Shown here: positions 34,185 through 43,054 of the stretch, in pieces
Numbering within the stretch: the stretch's first letter is position 1
Layout of the letters: each line of letters begins with the position of its first letter
Source: Anaerolineales bacterium
Lineage (GTDB): Bacteria > Chloroflexota > Anaerolineae > Anaerolineales > UBA11579
NCBI GenBank assembly: GCA_025808555.1
Contig: CP075526.1
Location: 1,627,064-1,691,063 of the forward strand
Direction: 5' to 3'
DNA length: 64,000 nucleotides
The notes under the pieces: model-generated
Databases searched by the model: none
Seen by the model: the letters and a program-made list of their open reading frames with translations, nothing else
Told to the model about the DNA's origin: nothing
Position numbers and translations under genes: made by a program

Positions 34185-35462
34185 ATGAACATTCTAGAAC
34201 TTGAAACTACTTCACTCGCTGACTTGCGCAAGCAGGCCAAAGATCTTGGCGTGGAGCGTGCTGCCCGCCTCAAACGGGAGGATCTGGTCATCACCATCGC
34301 CCAGGTCATGGCCAGCAAGCAAGGCCGCGAGGTGCGCGGCGGCATCCTCGAGATCATGAACGAGGGCGTCGGCTTCCTGCGCTCCGAGCATTACCAGGGC
34401 GGCCCGGGCGATGTGTACGTCTCCCAAACCCAGATCCGCCGCTACGGCCTGCGCAATGGTGACCTTGTCATTGGTGAAGCCCGCCCTCCGCGCGAATCTG
34501 AGAAGCACTTCGGCCTGGTAAAAGTCGAGTCCGTCAATGGCATGGACCCTGAGAAGGCCAAGACCCGCCCCCGTTTTGAGAACCTGACACCCATTTTTCC
34601 TGACAGCCGTTTTGACCTCGAGACCGACAAGCGTGGCCTCGCCATGCGCATGATCAACCTCGTCGCCCCTGTGGGCCGCGGCCAACGTGGCCTCATCGTC
34701 TCTCCGCCCAAATCCGGCAAAACCACCATTCTGAAAGAGATGGCCAACTCCATCTCCACCAACTACAAAGATGTGCACCTTGTCGTAGCCCTCATCGGTG
34801 AGCGCCCTGAAGAAGTGACCGACATGGACCGCTCGGTGGATGCTGAAGTCATCTCCTCCACCTTCGACGAGCCCGTCACCTCGCACGTGCGCGCCGCTGA
34901 AATGGTGCTGGAGCGCTCCAAGCGTCTGGTCGAGATCGGCCGCGATGTCGTGATCCTGATGGACTCCATCACCCGCCTGGCGCGCGCCTACAACCTGGTG
35001 GTCACTCCCTCCGGTCGCACGCTCTCCGGCGGTATTGACCCCTCGGCCCTGTACCCGCCCAAGCGCTTCTTTGGCGCCGCCCGCAACATCGAAGAGGGCG
35101 GTTCGCTCACCATCATCGCTACCTGCCTGGTGGACACCGGCTCCCGTATGGATGATGTCGTGTACGAAGAATTCAAGGGTACTGGCAACATGGAGTTGCA
35201 CCTCTCGCGCAAGATGCAGGAACGCCGTATCTTCCCCGCCATCGACATTGAGCGTTCCTCTACCCGCCGCGAGGAGTTGCTACTCGGACCGGATATCACC
35301 CAGCGTGTCTGGCTGATGCGCCGCATGTACGGCACCATGATCGCCGAGCCGCCCCACGGCGCCGGCATGGACACCACCAACGCCATGGAAGCCATGCTGC
35401 AGCGCATGGGCAAGACCGACAGCAACCAGGAATTCCTGGAGACCCTCATCGATCAGGCCTAG
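34185..35462 (+). CDS. rho: Transcription termination factor Rho
   Basis: 425 residues, hexameric RNA helicase that ends transcription. N-terminal Rho_N helix-extended segment (LADLRKQAKDLGVERAARLKREDL), a cold-shock-type RNA-binding domain (GILEIMNEGVGFLRSEHYQG) and the RecA-like ATPase: Walker A PPKSGKTT, GERPEEVTDMDRSV, Walker B VVILMDSITRLARAYN, Q-loop and R-loop region TLSGGIDPSALYPPKRFFGAARN, ending TNQEFLETL-like NQEFLETLIDQA. Length is typical. Start at the ATG after GCCC; no strong SD (GAG at 34171-34173). Confidence 0.97.
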   Translation: MNILELETTSLADLRKQAKDLGVERAARLKREDLVITIAQVMASKQGREVRGGILEIMNEGVGFLRSEHYQGGPGDVYVSQTQIRRYGLRNGDLVIGEARPPRESEKHFGLVKVESVNGMDPEKAKTRPRFENLTPIFPDSRFDLETDKRGLAMRMINLVAPVGRGQRGLIVSPPKSGKTTILKEMANSISTNYKDVHLVVALIGERPEEVTDMDRSVDAEVISSTFDEPVTSHVRAAEMVLERSKRLVEIGRDVVILMDSITRLARAYNLVVTPSGRTLSGGIDPSALYPPKRFFGAARNIEEGGSLTIIATCLVDTGSRMDDVVYEEFKGTGNMELHLSRKMQERRIFPAIDIERSSTRREELLLGPDITQRVWLMRRMYGTMIAEPPHGAGMDTTNAMEAMLQRMGKTDSNQEFLETLIDQA

Positions 35463-35480
35463 CGCCTTCTGCTTCCCGCT

Positions 35481-36464
35481 ATGAACGCAAACATTCAGCA
35501 GGCTCGGCGCATCCTATGCTCGAGCCTGCTGCTGTTTCTGCTCGCCGCCTGCGGCGGCGAGCCTGCGCCCACACCGCAGCCCACGCTTTCGCTCGAGCTC
35601 ACGCCCTCCCCGCTGCCCGGCACGCCCACCTCAGAGCCAACCGCCACGCCGATGCCGCGCCTCGAGGTGGAAACCTACACCGTCCAGCCCGGCGATACGT
35701 TGCGCAGCATCGCCGCTGCCTACAGTTTGCAGCCTGAGACCATCCTGTGGGCCAATTATGATGCGCTGCTGGATATTCCTGATCTGCTTTTTGAAGAGAT
35801 GCAGCTCACCATACTGCCCGTGGATGGTGTCTACCATCAAGTCGGCGGCGGCGATTCTGTCAATAACATCGCCGCCTTCTTCTCGGCTGATCCGCAAGCC
35901 ATCATCACCTGGGCCGGCAATGGCATAGACCCCGCCAACGCCGTCATCCAACCAGGCCAGTGGCTGGTGATCCCCGGCGGCCAGCGCAGCCTCGGCCGCC
36001 GCACCATGCCCAACCTGCCGCGTACGGCCATGGCTGTGGATTTCCTTGAGTTTGGCGCTGGCGCCTGCCCGCTGAATGTCCAGGGCGGCGCGGTGGGGGA
36101 TGGGGTCTACGCGCCCCCGGTTGCTGCAGTTGATGTAACTGGCGAGGATTTCTGGTCAGCCCATCCGGGTGTGGACCTGGCCGCCGAGCCCGGCCAGCCT
36201 ATCCTGGCCGCCGATGATGGCGTGGTCACCTTTTCCGGCTGGTCCAACTTTGGCTACGGTTTCGCCGTCATGCTTGATCATGGCAACGGTCAGTTCAGCC
36301 TGTATGCCGGCTTGGCCGAGGTCCAGGCCCTGTGCGGCGCTTCGCTGCTGCAGGGCGAGGCCCTGGGTACGGCCGGCCATATCGGCCATCCAGCGGGTAC
36401 TTTTGTCCACTTCGAGATCCGTCAGGGTGGGGCGCCGGTGGACCCAATGTTGTTGCTGCCTTAG
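35481..36464 (+). CDS. Lipoprotein with LysM and M23 peptidase-like domain
   Basis: 327 residues. Signal peptide SSLLLFLLAAC with lipobox Cys24, a Thr/Pro linker to about 60, then LysM modules (YTVQPGDTLRSIAAAYSLQPETILWAN and YHQVGGGDSVNNIAAFFSADPQAIITWAG, given as pattern), then an M23/LytM-type domain from about 230. HPGVDLAA has the His and Asp zinc ligands and DHGNGQFSLYAGL follows. The final HxH motif is FVHFEIR, so the first His of HxH is lost; the enzyme may be inactive and act only as a peptidoglycan-binding or activator protein. Follows rho by 18 bases. Confidence 0.88.
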   Translation: MNANIQQARRILCSSLLLFLLAACGGEPAPTPQPTLSLELTPSPLPGTPTSEPTATPMPRLEVETYTVQPGDTLRSIAAAYSLQPETILWANYDALLDIPDLLFEEMQLTILPVDGVYHQVGGGDSVNNIAAFFSADPQAIITWAGNGIDPANAVIQPGQWLVIPGGQRSLGRRTMPNLPRTAMAVDFLEFGAGACPLNVQGGAVGDGVYAPPVAAVDVTGEDFWSAHPGVDLAAEPGQPILAADDGVVTFSGWSNFGYGFAVMLDHGNGQFSLYAGLAEVQALCGASLLQGEALGTAGHIGHPAGTFVHFEIRQGGAPVDPMLLLP

Positions 36465-36486
36465 TCAACTGGCAGCTCAGAGCGTA

Positions 36487-36972
36487 TCAGCTCAACTTGA
36501 TCGGCATATCGTTTGCAAAGAAGAAATAATCCTGCGCAAAGGTCGGCGCGCCCAGAGAATACAGCCCAGCCAGCATCTGGGCGCGGTGGTCTGTCCCATG
36601 GTTGATGACATGGAACAGAATCTGCCACACTTTCACCCCTGGCATGAAGTCCTCAGCCAAAGTCACATCCTTCAGACCGGTCAGGTACTCCCGCATCCCT
36701 GCCTCCACCTCGTCCCACTTGCTGCGTACACTGGCGAAGTCCGTATAGGGTTCGGGGTCGGCAAAATCGGGCAGAGGCAGACTGCGCAACCCACTGAACC
36801 AGCGCTCGTCAATATTCAACAGGTGAACGCATTGGTTGCGCATCGAGCCAATCGAATAGTTCACTTCCTGCAAAAATTGGTCAGGGGTGAGAGTCGTGAT
36901 GCAGTGATCCCACAATTCCCGGTTGCGAGTAAAGTGGTACTCATACAGGTTTTTGAAGGTACTGGCATCCAT
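36487..36972 (-). CDS. DinB-family protein
   Basis: 161 residues with a start at 36972 chosen for GGAGG 6 bases upstream. His residues in the expected places: HLLNIDERWF (helix 2) and HVINHGTDHRAQML (helix 4) give a plausible metal site. The same fold as the gene at 21932 but unrelated in detail. Convergent with the LysM/M23 lipoprotein gene, 22 bases apart, with no terminator visible. Confidence 0.82.
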   Translation of the reverse strand: MDASTFKNLYEYHFTRNRELWDHCITTLTPDQFLQEVNYSIGSMRNQCVHLLNIDERWFSGLRSLPLPDFADPEPYTDFASVRSKWDEVEAGMREYLTGLKDVTLAEDFMPGVKVWQILFHVINHGTDHRAQMLAGLYSLGAPTFAQDYFFFANDMPIKLS

Positions 36973-37106
36973 TGTGGCCTCCAGAGCCATTGTATAGCGT
37001 GTCCCGTACATTTGCCTCTAGCAAGGCGGGAACTTTTAATGCAACAATTCGTTAACCCATTGGGCGGGCATAGCCCCGCAAAATGGAAAAAAAGGAATGG
37101 TGAATC

Positions 37107-37838
37107 ATGGTTAAGAAAAGTATTTTGTTCGTTGCTTTGGCTGGCTTGCTGCTGGCTGCCTGTGGCACAGCCGCCCCGGCGGCTGTGGCTCCCGGCGCCA
37201 GCGTACCCGTCACCGGAATCACGGTCTCCGGTCGCGGCGAGATCCGCCTGGTGCCCAACATCGCCACGGTGACCATTGGCGTGCGCACCAACGGCGCCAA
37301 CGTCTCCGAAGTGGTGGCGGCCAACGCCGAGACGGTTTCCTCGGTCATGCAGGCTCTCTCCAACATGGGCATTGCCCCTGCCGACATGCAGACCGCCAAC
37401 TTCAACGTCTACGCCAACCAGGGCTATGACCCGGCGACCGGTCTGCCCGGTGACATCACCACCTACTCGGTGGAGAACACTGTCAGCGTCACCGTGCGTG
37501 ATTTGGCCACTCTGGGTGAGCTGCTTGACCGCGCGGTCGGCGCCGGCGCCAACTCCATCTGGGGCGTCAGCTTCGATGTGGACGACAAGTCTGAGGCGCA
37601 GGCCCAGGCCCGTGACGCCGCTGTGCAAGACGCCATGGAAGAGGCCCGTGCCCTGGCTGCTGCGGCCGGCGTGACCCTGGGTGACATCATCTCCATCAGC
37701 TACGTGCCCACCGGCTTCTACTATGGCCCGATGTACGGCATGGGTGGCGGCGGTGGCGCCGCGGAGGCCAGCACCAGCATCGTGCCCGGCCAGATCACCG
37801 TCGGCGCGGATGTTTCCATCACCTTCGCTCTGAAGTAA
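37107..37838 (+). CDS. SIMPL-domain (DUF541) lipoprotein
   Basis: 243 residues. Signal peptide SILFVALAGLLLAAC with lipobox Cys18; the mature part begins with an Ala/Pro-rich tail, then the SIMPL pattern ITVSGRGEIRLVPNIATVTIGV, VMQALSNMGIAPADMQTANFNVY, VENTVSVTVRDLATLGELLDRAV, and ends ITVGADVSITFALK. Members are periplasmic or surface proteins of uncertain role, some linked to signalling or stress. Monocistronic, with its own terminator at 37855. Confidence 0.9.
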   Translation: MVKKSILFVALAGLLLAACGTAAPAAVAPGASVPVTGITVSGRGEIRLVPNIATVTIGVRTNGANVSEVVAANAETVSSVMQALSNMGIAPADMQTANFNVYANQGYDPATGLPGDITTYSVENTVSVTVRDLATLGELLDRAVGAGANSIWGVSFDVDDKSEAQAQARDAAVQDAMEEARALAAAAGVTLGDIISISYVPTGFYYGPMYGMGGGGGAAEASTSIVPGQITVGADVSITFALK

Positions 37839-37854
37839 GCTTCAGTCGAGCAAT

Positions 37855-37892
37855 AAAAAAAGAGCCCCGCATGCGCGGGGCTCTTTTTTTTT
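37855..37892 (+). terminator. Intrinsic terminator of the SIMPL lipoprotein gene
   Basis: Stem AGAGCCCCGC (37861-37870) / GCGGGGCTCT (37875-37884) with loop ATGC, A-run before and T-run of nine after. Confidence 0.93.
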
Positions 37893-37949
37893 GTTGCCTT
37901 GAGCTACCCGCATATTGTATTGCAAATATATTTAATATTGCAATGAATA

Positions 37950-37979
37950 TTGCTAAACCTTGGGCATGTGCTTTATACT
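37950..37979 (+). promoter_or_regulatory. Promoter of the chromate transporter gene
   Basis: TTGCTA (37950-37955), 18-base spacer, TATACT (37974-37979). The ATG at 37989 is 9 bases beyond the -10 box, so a leader of about two or three bases is predicted. Confidence 0.6.
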
Positions 37980-37988
37980 CGCAGCGCC

Positions 37989-39083
37989 ATGCGTGAACTT
38001 GCGCTGTTGTGCCTGCAGCTCGGCCTCACCGCCTTCGGCGGCCCAGCCGCCCATATCGCCATGCTGCGTGACGAAGTCGTCACGCGCCGCGGTTGGCTCA
38101 ACCAACAGCATTTCCTCGATCTGCTCGGCGCCACCAATCTGATCCCTGGCCCCAACTCCACTGAAATGGTTCTGCATGTCGGCTACCTGCGCCGTGGCTG
38201 GCCAGGGCTGCTGGTGGCCGGCCTCTGCTTCATCAGCCCGGCCGCACTGGCCGTGCTGGCCCTGGCCTGGCTCTACCAGTCTTACGGCAGCCTGCCGCAG
38301 GCCGCCTGGTTGCTCTACGGCGTCAAGCCGGTCGTGATCGTGCTCATTCTGCACGCTTTGTGGCTGCTGGGTCGCACGGCGGCCCGCAGCCTGTGGCTGG
38401 CCGCCGTGGGGGCGGGCGTGTTCGCCCTCTATCTCTTGGGCCTCAACGAGATCGCCTTGCTGTTTGGCGCGGCGTTGCTGGTCACGCTTGTTGCCAACGC
38501 TGGTCGCCGCCTGCCGCCGGCCGCGGCGTTGCTGCTGCCGCTGGGCATGCTACCCACCGCGCCCATTACACTCTCCGGCCTGTTCTGGGTCTTTCTCAAA
38601 ATTGGCACGGTGCTGTATGGCAGCGGCTATGTGCTCTTCGCTTTCATGCAGGCTGAGTTCGTCACTCGCTTGGGCTGGCTTACGCAGCAACAGCTTATAG
38701 ACGCCATCGCCGTGGGCCAGCTGACGCCCGGCCCGCTGTTCACCTCCGCCACCTTCGTAGGCTATCTGCTGGGCGGGCTGCCTGGCAGCCTGCTGGCCAC
38801 CGTCGGCATCTTCCTGCCCTCGTTCATTCTCGTAGGCTTGACCGCCCGCTGGCTGCCACGGCTGCGCCAGTCTGCCTGGGCCGCCGCCTTCCTGGATGGC
38901 GTCAACATCGCCTCGGTTGGCCTGATGGCAGGTGTGGCTTGGCAGCTGGGCGCCGCCGCGTTGATCGACCTGCCCACGATCGGGATCGCCGTGCTGACGG
39001 CTGTGCTATTGCGCTATAAGGTGAATTCCGCCTGGCTGGTGCTTGGCGGAGCGTTGGCAGGGCTATTGGTTTTCTTGTTTTAA
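37989..39083 (+). CDS. Chromate transporter, two-domain (ChrA-like)
   Basis: 364 residues, two homologous CHR halves. Each has the pattern FGGPAAHIAMLRDEVVTRRGWL / YVLFAFMQAEFVTRLGWLTQQQ, then LLGATNLIPGPNSTEM / DAIAVGQLTPGPLFTSATF, then helices with GYLRRGWPGLL / GYLLGGLPGSLLA. By family it exports chromate (or sulfate-like anions) using the proton gradient. Start at 37989 is preferred because the -10 box is just upstream and the homologous N-terminus begins there. Confidence 0.9.
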   Translation: MRELALLCLQLGLTAFGGPAAHIAMLRDEVVTRRGWLNQQHFLDLLGATNLIPGPNSTEMVLHVGYLRRGWPGLLVAGLCFISPAALAVLALAWLYQSYGSLPQAAWLLYGVKPVVIVLILHALWLLGRTAARSLWLAAVGAGVFALYLLGLNEIALLFGAALLVTLVANAGRRLPPAAALLLPLGMLPTAPITLSGLFWVFLKIGTVLYGSGYVLFAFMQAEFVTRLGWLTQQQLIDAIAVGQLTPGPLFTSATFVGYLLGGLPGSLLATVGIFLPSFILVGLTARWLPRLRQSAWAAAFLDGVNIASVGLMAGVAWQLGAAALIDLPTIGIAVLTAVLLRYKVNSAWLVLGGALAGLLVFLF

Positions 39084-39565
39084 ATATTATTGCCCCAAGA
39101 AAATCTCAGTGATTCCTCAAACAGTTTGCCTCTAGTAAGCTCTTATTTATAACCAAGCTATGCGATTGCCCTTCGCTGCGCTCAGGGCGACACGATTTCA
39201 AGCGGCGGAAGCCTAAAGTTGTTATTGCGCGGCTGGGGGTGGCGGTTAAAAGTTATTACTAACAACTTTGGTCCCCATCGTATGGCATGCGGAGCTTATA
39301 GCACAGGAGGCAGCTGGCTGGCGAGTTTGGGCGGTTTGTCAAGGTGGTGGATCTGCCTCAACTCCTGTCACTGCGAGGATTTGAAGCGGCGTAGCAGCTG
39401 AACTACGAAGCAGTCTGCCCACTAGGTTGCGGAAACCCAGATTGCCACGCGTACAGACCGCAAGCGGTCTGTGGCTCGCAATGACAATGCTGCAGAAGAG
39501 GTTGACTTCACGAAATGAGGTGGCCGAAAACTCGCTAGTATCTATTGACTAACAATCCCCGCTGT
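39084..39565. repeat. Repeat-rich intergenic gap without genes
   Basis: About 480 bases without a convincing gene. 39169-39194 is the reverse complement of a 26-base unit found also at 58905 and 59037. 39367-39414 and 39440-39487 look like two inverted members of a second family (agattgc...cgcaatgac flanks), the latter with an internal 8-bp stem (39453-39460 with 39465-39472). Reads like fossil copies of short mobile repeats. Confidence 0.7.
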
Positions 39566-40960
39566 CTACTCTCTGATCTCCAACCCTTCCAGGGTGATCA
39601 CATTGCGGCTCACATCTACCGTGCCGCTCAGGTCGTACGGCATGGCGCCGGTAATACGCACCGGTACGATCTCGCCCACCGGCGCGCCGCCTTCCACGAA
39701 CACCAGCCCGTCGATCTCCGGAGCATCGCGGTAGCTGCGGCCGACCGCGATCGGCTCGTCGCTGCCGTCCACCTCGCCCGTGCCTTCGATCAGCACGTCA
39801 ATCGTCTCGCCTACCAGGGCCTGGTTGTTCTCCAGCGAGATGCGCTGCTGCGCTTCCATGACCTGCGCCTTGCGGGCTTCTTTGACGTCCTCCGGGATGG
39901 GGTCGCCCAGCGGTTCGCTGCTGGTGCCTGGCTCATAGGAGAAAGTGAACACGCCCACACGGTCAAAGCGGATCTCTTCAATAAAGTCCATCAAGGCCTG
40001 GAACTCTTCGTCGGTCTCGCCCGGGTAGCCCACAATAAAGGTGGAGCGCAGCGCCAGCCCCGGCAGTTTGTTGCGCATCTTCTCCAACGTACGGTGCACC
40101 CAGTCCATATTGGCCGGGCGGCGCATGCGCTTGAGCGTGGCGGGGTGGGCGTGCTGCAATGGCATATCCAGGTAGGGGATCAGCTGCTTGTGGGCTGCCA
40201 TCGTTTCGATCTGGCGGTCGGTCACAGAACCGGGGAAGTTGTACAGAATGCGGATCCAATCCACATGGGGCACTTCATGCACCAGCGCTTCGAGCAGGCT
40301 GGCCAGCCCGTCTTTCATGCCCAGCTCGTGGCCCCAATCGGTGCTGTCCTGGGCGATCAGGTTGATCTCGCGCACACCGGCCGCCTGCAGGGCGCGCGCT
40401 TCAGCCAAAATACTGTCGAGCGGGCGGCTGACCAGCGTGCCCTTGATGAGTGGGATAGCGCAGAACGCGCACGGGCGCCGGCAGCCGTCGGCGATCTTCA
40501 AATAGGCGCTATAGCCTTGCTTGAAAATACGCAAAACGTCCTGCTCGTCACGGCCAACGGTGATGGCTTCATCCGGCAGGTGGTACAGCGGCTCAGGGCT
40601 GGTGCGGCGGCGCAGCTTATCGATGAGTTGCAGGACGTCCATCCAGCGCCGTGTGCCCAGCAACGCATCCACCCCGGGCACGCGCTCGATGACTTCAGCG
40701 CCATAGCGCTGGCTCAGGCAGCCGGCGGCGATCAACCATTGGTCGCCGCGTTTGTTGGCGGCCAGATCGCTGAGCGCCTGGTACGACTCTTCTTTGGCTG
40801 GCCCAATAAAGCCGCAGGTGTTGACGATCAACACTTCGGCGTTGTCTGCCACAAGGCTGGGCCGGTAACCCTCGCGCTGCAGCAATTGCGCCATCGATTC
40901 GGAATCGACAGTGTTCTTGGCGCAGCCTAAAGACACCAGATGAAAGTTCTTATCGGTCAT
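39566..40960 (-). CDS. rimO: Ribosomal protein S12 methylthiotransferase RimO
   Basis: 464 residues. MTTase N-terminal domain with cluster Cys in VSLGCAKN, NTCGF and AAGCLSQR; radical SAM motif GCRRPCAFCAIP (CxxxCxxC); C-terminal TRAM domain TIDVLIEGTGEVD...VGRSYRDAPEID. VSLGCAKNTVDSE is the diagnostic RimO start, and GEPYHRIPT-like MiaB features are absent. Uses two [4Fe-4S] clusters and SAM to add a methylthio group to an Asp of ribosomal protein S12. Downstream in the same direction lies nothing until the repeat gap. Confidence 0.94.
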   Translation of the reverse strand: MTDKNFHLVSLGCAKNTVDSESMAQLLQREGYRPSLVADNAEVLIVNTCGFIGPAKEESYQALSDLAANKRGDQWLIAAGCLSQRYGAEVIERVPGVDALLGTRRWMDVLQLIDKLRRRTSPEPLYHLPDEAITVGRDEQDVLRIFKQGYSAYLKIADGCRRPCAFCAIPLIKGTLVSRPLDSILAEARALQAAGVREINLIAQDSTDWGHELGMKDGLASLLEALVHEVPHVDWIRILYNFPGSVTDRQIETMAAHKQLIPYLDMPLQHAHPATLKRMRRPANMDWVHRTLEKMRNKLPGLALRSTFIVGYPGETDEEFQALMDFIEEIRFDRVGVFTFSYEPGTSSEPLGDPIPEDVKEARKAQVMEAQQRISLENNQALVGETIDVLIEGTGEVDGSDEPIAVGRSYRDAPEIDGLVFVEGGAPVGEIVPVRITGAMPYDLSGTVDVSRNVITLEGLEIRE

Positions 40961-40984
40961 GCGGGGCTGATTGTAACCGTTGGC

Positions 40985-42298
40985 CTATGGCTCAGGCGTG
41001 CTGGTGGGCTGCGGGCTGGGTGTCGCTTCTGCGGTGGCGGTCAGCACGGCCGGATCGGTCGTCGGTGTGGGTGATGGTGTGGGCGTCGCCGCGCCTTGGG
41101 CGTTAAAGATCACGTTGACCACTTCGCCAAACAGGCCTACGATGCCAAGGTCCTGCTCATTGAGAAACGCGCGCAGGCCAGCCCCGTTGCCGGTTAGTAG
41201 CAGGATCTGGCCGTTGGCGCTGTAAGAATAATTCTGGCCGGGTGTGGTGCGCCCCTCGAACTGCACCTGGCCGTCAGCCGTAATGCGCATCCATACCCGC
41301 TGCAGCGCAAGTAGGCGAAGATTGATGTTGCCGGTCGTGCCGGCTTCCACCGTTGTGGCGCCCAGCAGGCCGGCGGTGGCGCTGGGGGTGGGGCTGCCCA
41401 GCAGGTTGATCGATTCGCCGCCGCTGGCCACAGCCGAAGGGTCTGGCGTGCCGGTCGGCAGCACCAGGCTGCCCAGCGGCGGCGCGGTGGGCTCAATGTT
41501 CTGGGCGGCCCGCGTGTCCAGCACGCGGCCGATGCTGAAGGTGATGAAGGCCAGCAGGAACACGCCCGCCAGGGCACCAAAGGCAATATCGCGGGTGAGC
41601 AGCGGCTGCGCCCAGTCAGGCAGGCGGAATTTGAGCGGGGGCAGGGCAAGGCGGGCGGCCTTCGGCTTGGGTTTGGGGGCCGCGGCCGCCCGCTGCTGAA
41701 AGCGCGATTGCAGCGCTTCAGCATATTGCAGCAGCAGCGCTTCGCTCTCCAGCCCCAGGAACTCGGCGTAATTGCCCAACATGCCGCGCGCCTGCGTGGG
41801 GGAGGGGAAGCTTTCAAAATCGCCGCGCTCCAGGCGCTGCAAATAATGCCGCGGGATGTGTGTGTTTTGCTCCACCTCGTCCAGGGTCAGCTCGGTCTTC
41901 TCGCGGCGGGCGCGCAGCTGAACCCCGATGGCGGCGTAATCATCGGCCGGTTCCAGCGCAGTTTGCTGGGCAGGTTCTGCCAGCGCAACCGGGGGCGGAG
42001 CCTCGCTAGGCGCTGCTTCGTCTGCCGCAGCCTCAGGTGCGGATGGCTCCGCCGGGGCGGCGGCCGGTTGCTGCTTCAGCAAGCCCATCACCGCATCCGG
42101 GTCCAGCTCCAGGTAGCCGGCATAGGCGCGCAGAAAGCCGCGCACTTGCGCAGCCGAGGGCAGGGCGCCAAAGTTGCCTTCTTCCAACGCCTGCAAATAG
42201 TGCTTGCGGATGTGGGTGGCTTCAGATGCTCTTTCGAGCGTGATGCCGCGCTGTTGGCGTTGTTCGCTCAGGGCGCGGCCGACATTCTGTGGGGTCAT
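40985..42298 (-). CDS. RodZ-like membrane protein with two HTH domains
   Basis: 437 residues. Two Xre-type helix-turn-helix domains: residues about 6-70 (LSEQRQQRGITLERASEATHIRKHYLQALEEGNF) and 124-190 (LRARREKTELTLDEVEQNTHIPRHYLQRLERGDF, given as pattern). Then a Pro/Lys-rich linker, a single membrane helix AFGALAGVFLLAFITFSIGRVL, a Thr/Pro/Ser linker and a C-terminal DUF4115-like beta domain (RLLALQRVWMRITADGQVQFEGRTTPGQ), as in RodZ. RodZ links MreB to cell shape; normally it has one HTH. The Thr/Pro-rich C-terminus is probably outside the cell. Follows rplI, after a terminator. Confidence 0.86.
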   Translation of the reverse strand: MTPQNVGRALSEQRQQRGITLERASEATHIRKHYLQALEEGNFGALPSAAQVRGFLRAYAGYLELDPDAVMGLLKQQPAAAPAEPSAPEAAADEAAPSEAPPPVALAEPAQQTALEPADDYAAIGVQLRARREKTELTLDEVEQNTHIPRHYLQRLERGDFESFPSPTQARGMLGNYAEFLGLESEALLLQYAEALQSRFQQRAAAAPKPKPKAARLALPPLKFRLPDWAQPLLTRDIAFGALAGVFLLAFITFSIGRVLDTRAAQNIEPTAPPLGSLVLPTGTPDPSAVASGGESINLLGSPTPSATAGLLGATTVEAGTTGNINLRLLALQRVWMRITADGQVQFEGRTTPGQNYSYSANGQILLLTGNGAGLRAFLNEQDLGIVGLFGEVVNVIFNAQGAATPTPSPTPTTDPAVLTATAEATPSPQPTSTPEP

Positions 42299-42304
42299 TT
42301 AAAC

Positions 42305-42337
42305 AAATCAGCCTGCCTATTGTATCGGCAGGCTGAT
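42305..42337 (-). terminator. Probable terminator of rplI
   Basis: A 12-bp perfect stem AATCAGCCTGCC (42305-42316) / GGCAGGCTGATT (42326-42337) with a 9-base loop. Leftward reading gives a weak T-run (TTGTTT). It lies between the rplI stop and the RodZ-like gene start, which are 57 bases apart. Confidence 0.6.
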
Positions 42338-42355
42338 TAATTCTGCATGATGCGT

Positions 42356-42973
42356 TTACTCGGCCGCAGGCTCGTCGGCCGCTGCTTCGGCTTCCGCCTC
42401 AACAACTTCGGCCTCAGCAGCCAGCTCCTCGGCCATGGGCTCCAGAACCTCTTCAACCGGCTTCGGCTGGTTGGATTCGGCAGAAGCGGCCAGTTCGCTG
42501 GCGGCCACCATGTAGTTCTCCGGGTTCTCACCTTCACGGTACACCACCGCGTCAAACTCCGGGATCACGTCCAGGGTCAGGCGCACGGCCACCTTGTGCA
42601 TACCCAGCAGGCGCAGGGGCTGCACATCGATCTGGCGGCGGTCAAAGGTCACGCCCAGTTTCTCACCCAGCTGCTCAGCGATGAGCTGGGTGGTGATGGA
42701 GCCGTACAGCTTGCCGGTCTCGCCGGCGCGGGCCGGGAACAGTAACTGCATGCCCTGCATCTTGGCCGCCAAAGCTTCGGCTTCGGCATTGCGAGTGCTG
42801 CGCTGCTTGTCAGCGTTAGCAGCGATCTTCTCGGCCATCTTGATGGCGTTAGCGGTGGCGGGGATCGCCAGGCCCTGCGGGATCAGGTAGTTGCGGCCGT
42901 AGCCATTGGCAACTTTCTTGATCTGGCCGGCGCGGCCCAGCTTGTGTACATCTTGTAACAGTAAAACTTGCAT
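42356..42973 (-). CDS. rplI: Ribosomal protein L9 with acidic C-terminal extension
   Basis: 205 residues. The first 150 match L9: N-terminal LLQDVHKLGRAGQIKKVANGYGRNYLIPQG (rRNA-binding; pattern only), the central helix, and C-terminal GMHKVAVRLTLDVIPEFDAVV. The last 50 residues are an Ala/Glu-rich tail (PVEEVLEPMAEELAAEAEV and similar), not part of the usual L9. It stabilises the 50S subunit near the L1 stalk. Start supported by AAGGAT 8 bases upstream. The gene stands between DUF389 and RodZ-like genes without ssb or rpsR, its usual neighbours. Confidence 0.94.
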   Translation of the reverse strand: MQVLLLQDVHKLGRAGQIKKVANGYGRNYLIPQGLAIPATANAIKMAEKIAANADKQRSTRNAEAEALAAKMQGMQLLFPARAGETGKLYGSITTQLIAEQLGEKLGVTFDRRQIDVQPLRLLGMHKVAVRLTLDVIPEFDAVVYREGENPENYMVAASELAASAESNQPKPVEEVLEPMAEELAAEAEVVEAEAEAAADEPAAE

Positions 42974-43054
42974 GTTTCACATCCTTATGGGTTCAAAATG
43001 AAGCCCGGCAAGGTTACCGGGCAAGGCCGAATTGTACCAGACGGCACACAGAGG

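Noticed and set aside
43003..43022. GCCCGG/CCGGGC hairpin upstream of rplI
   Set aside because: Only a 6-bp stem without T-run on either strand; could be an L9 leader element but too weak to call.
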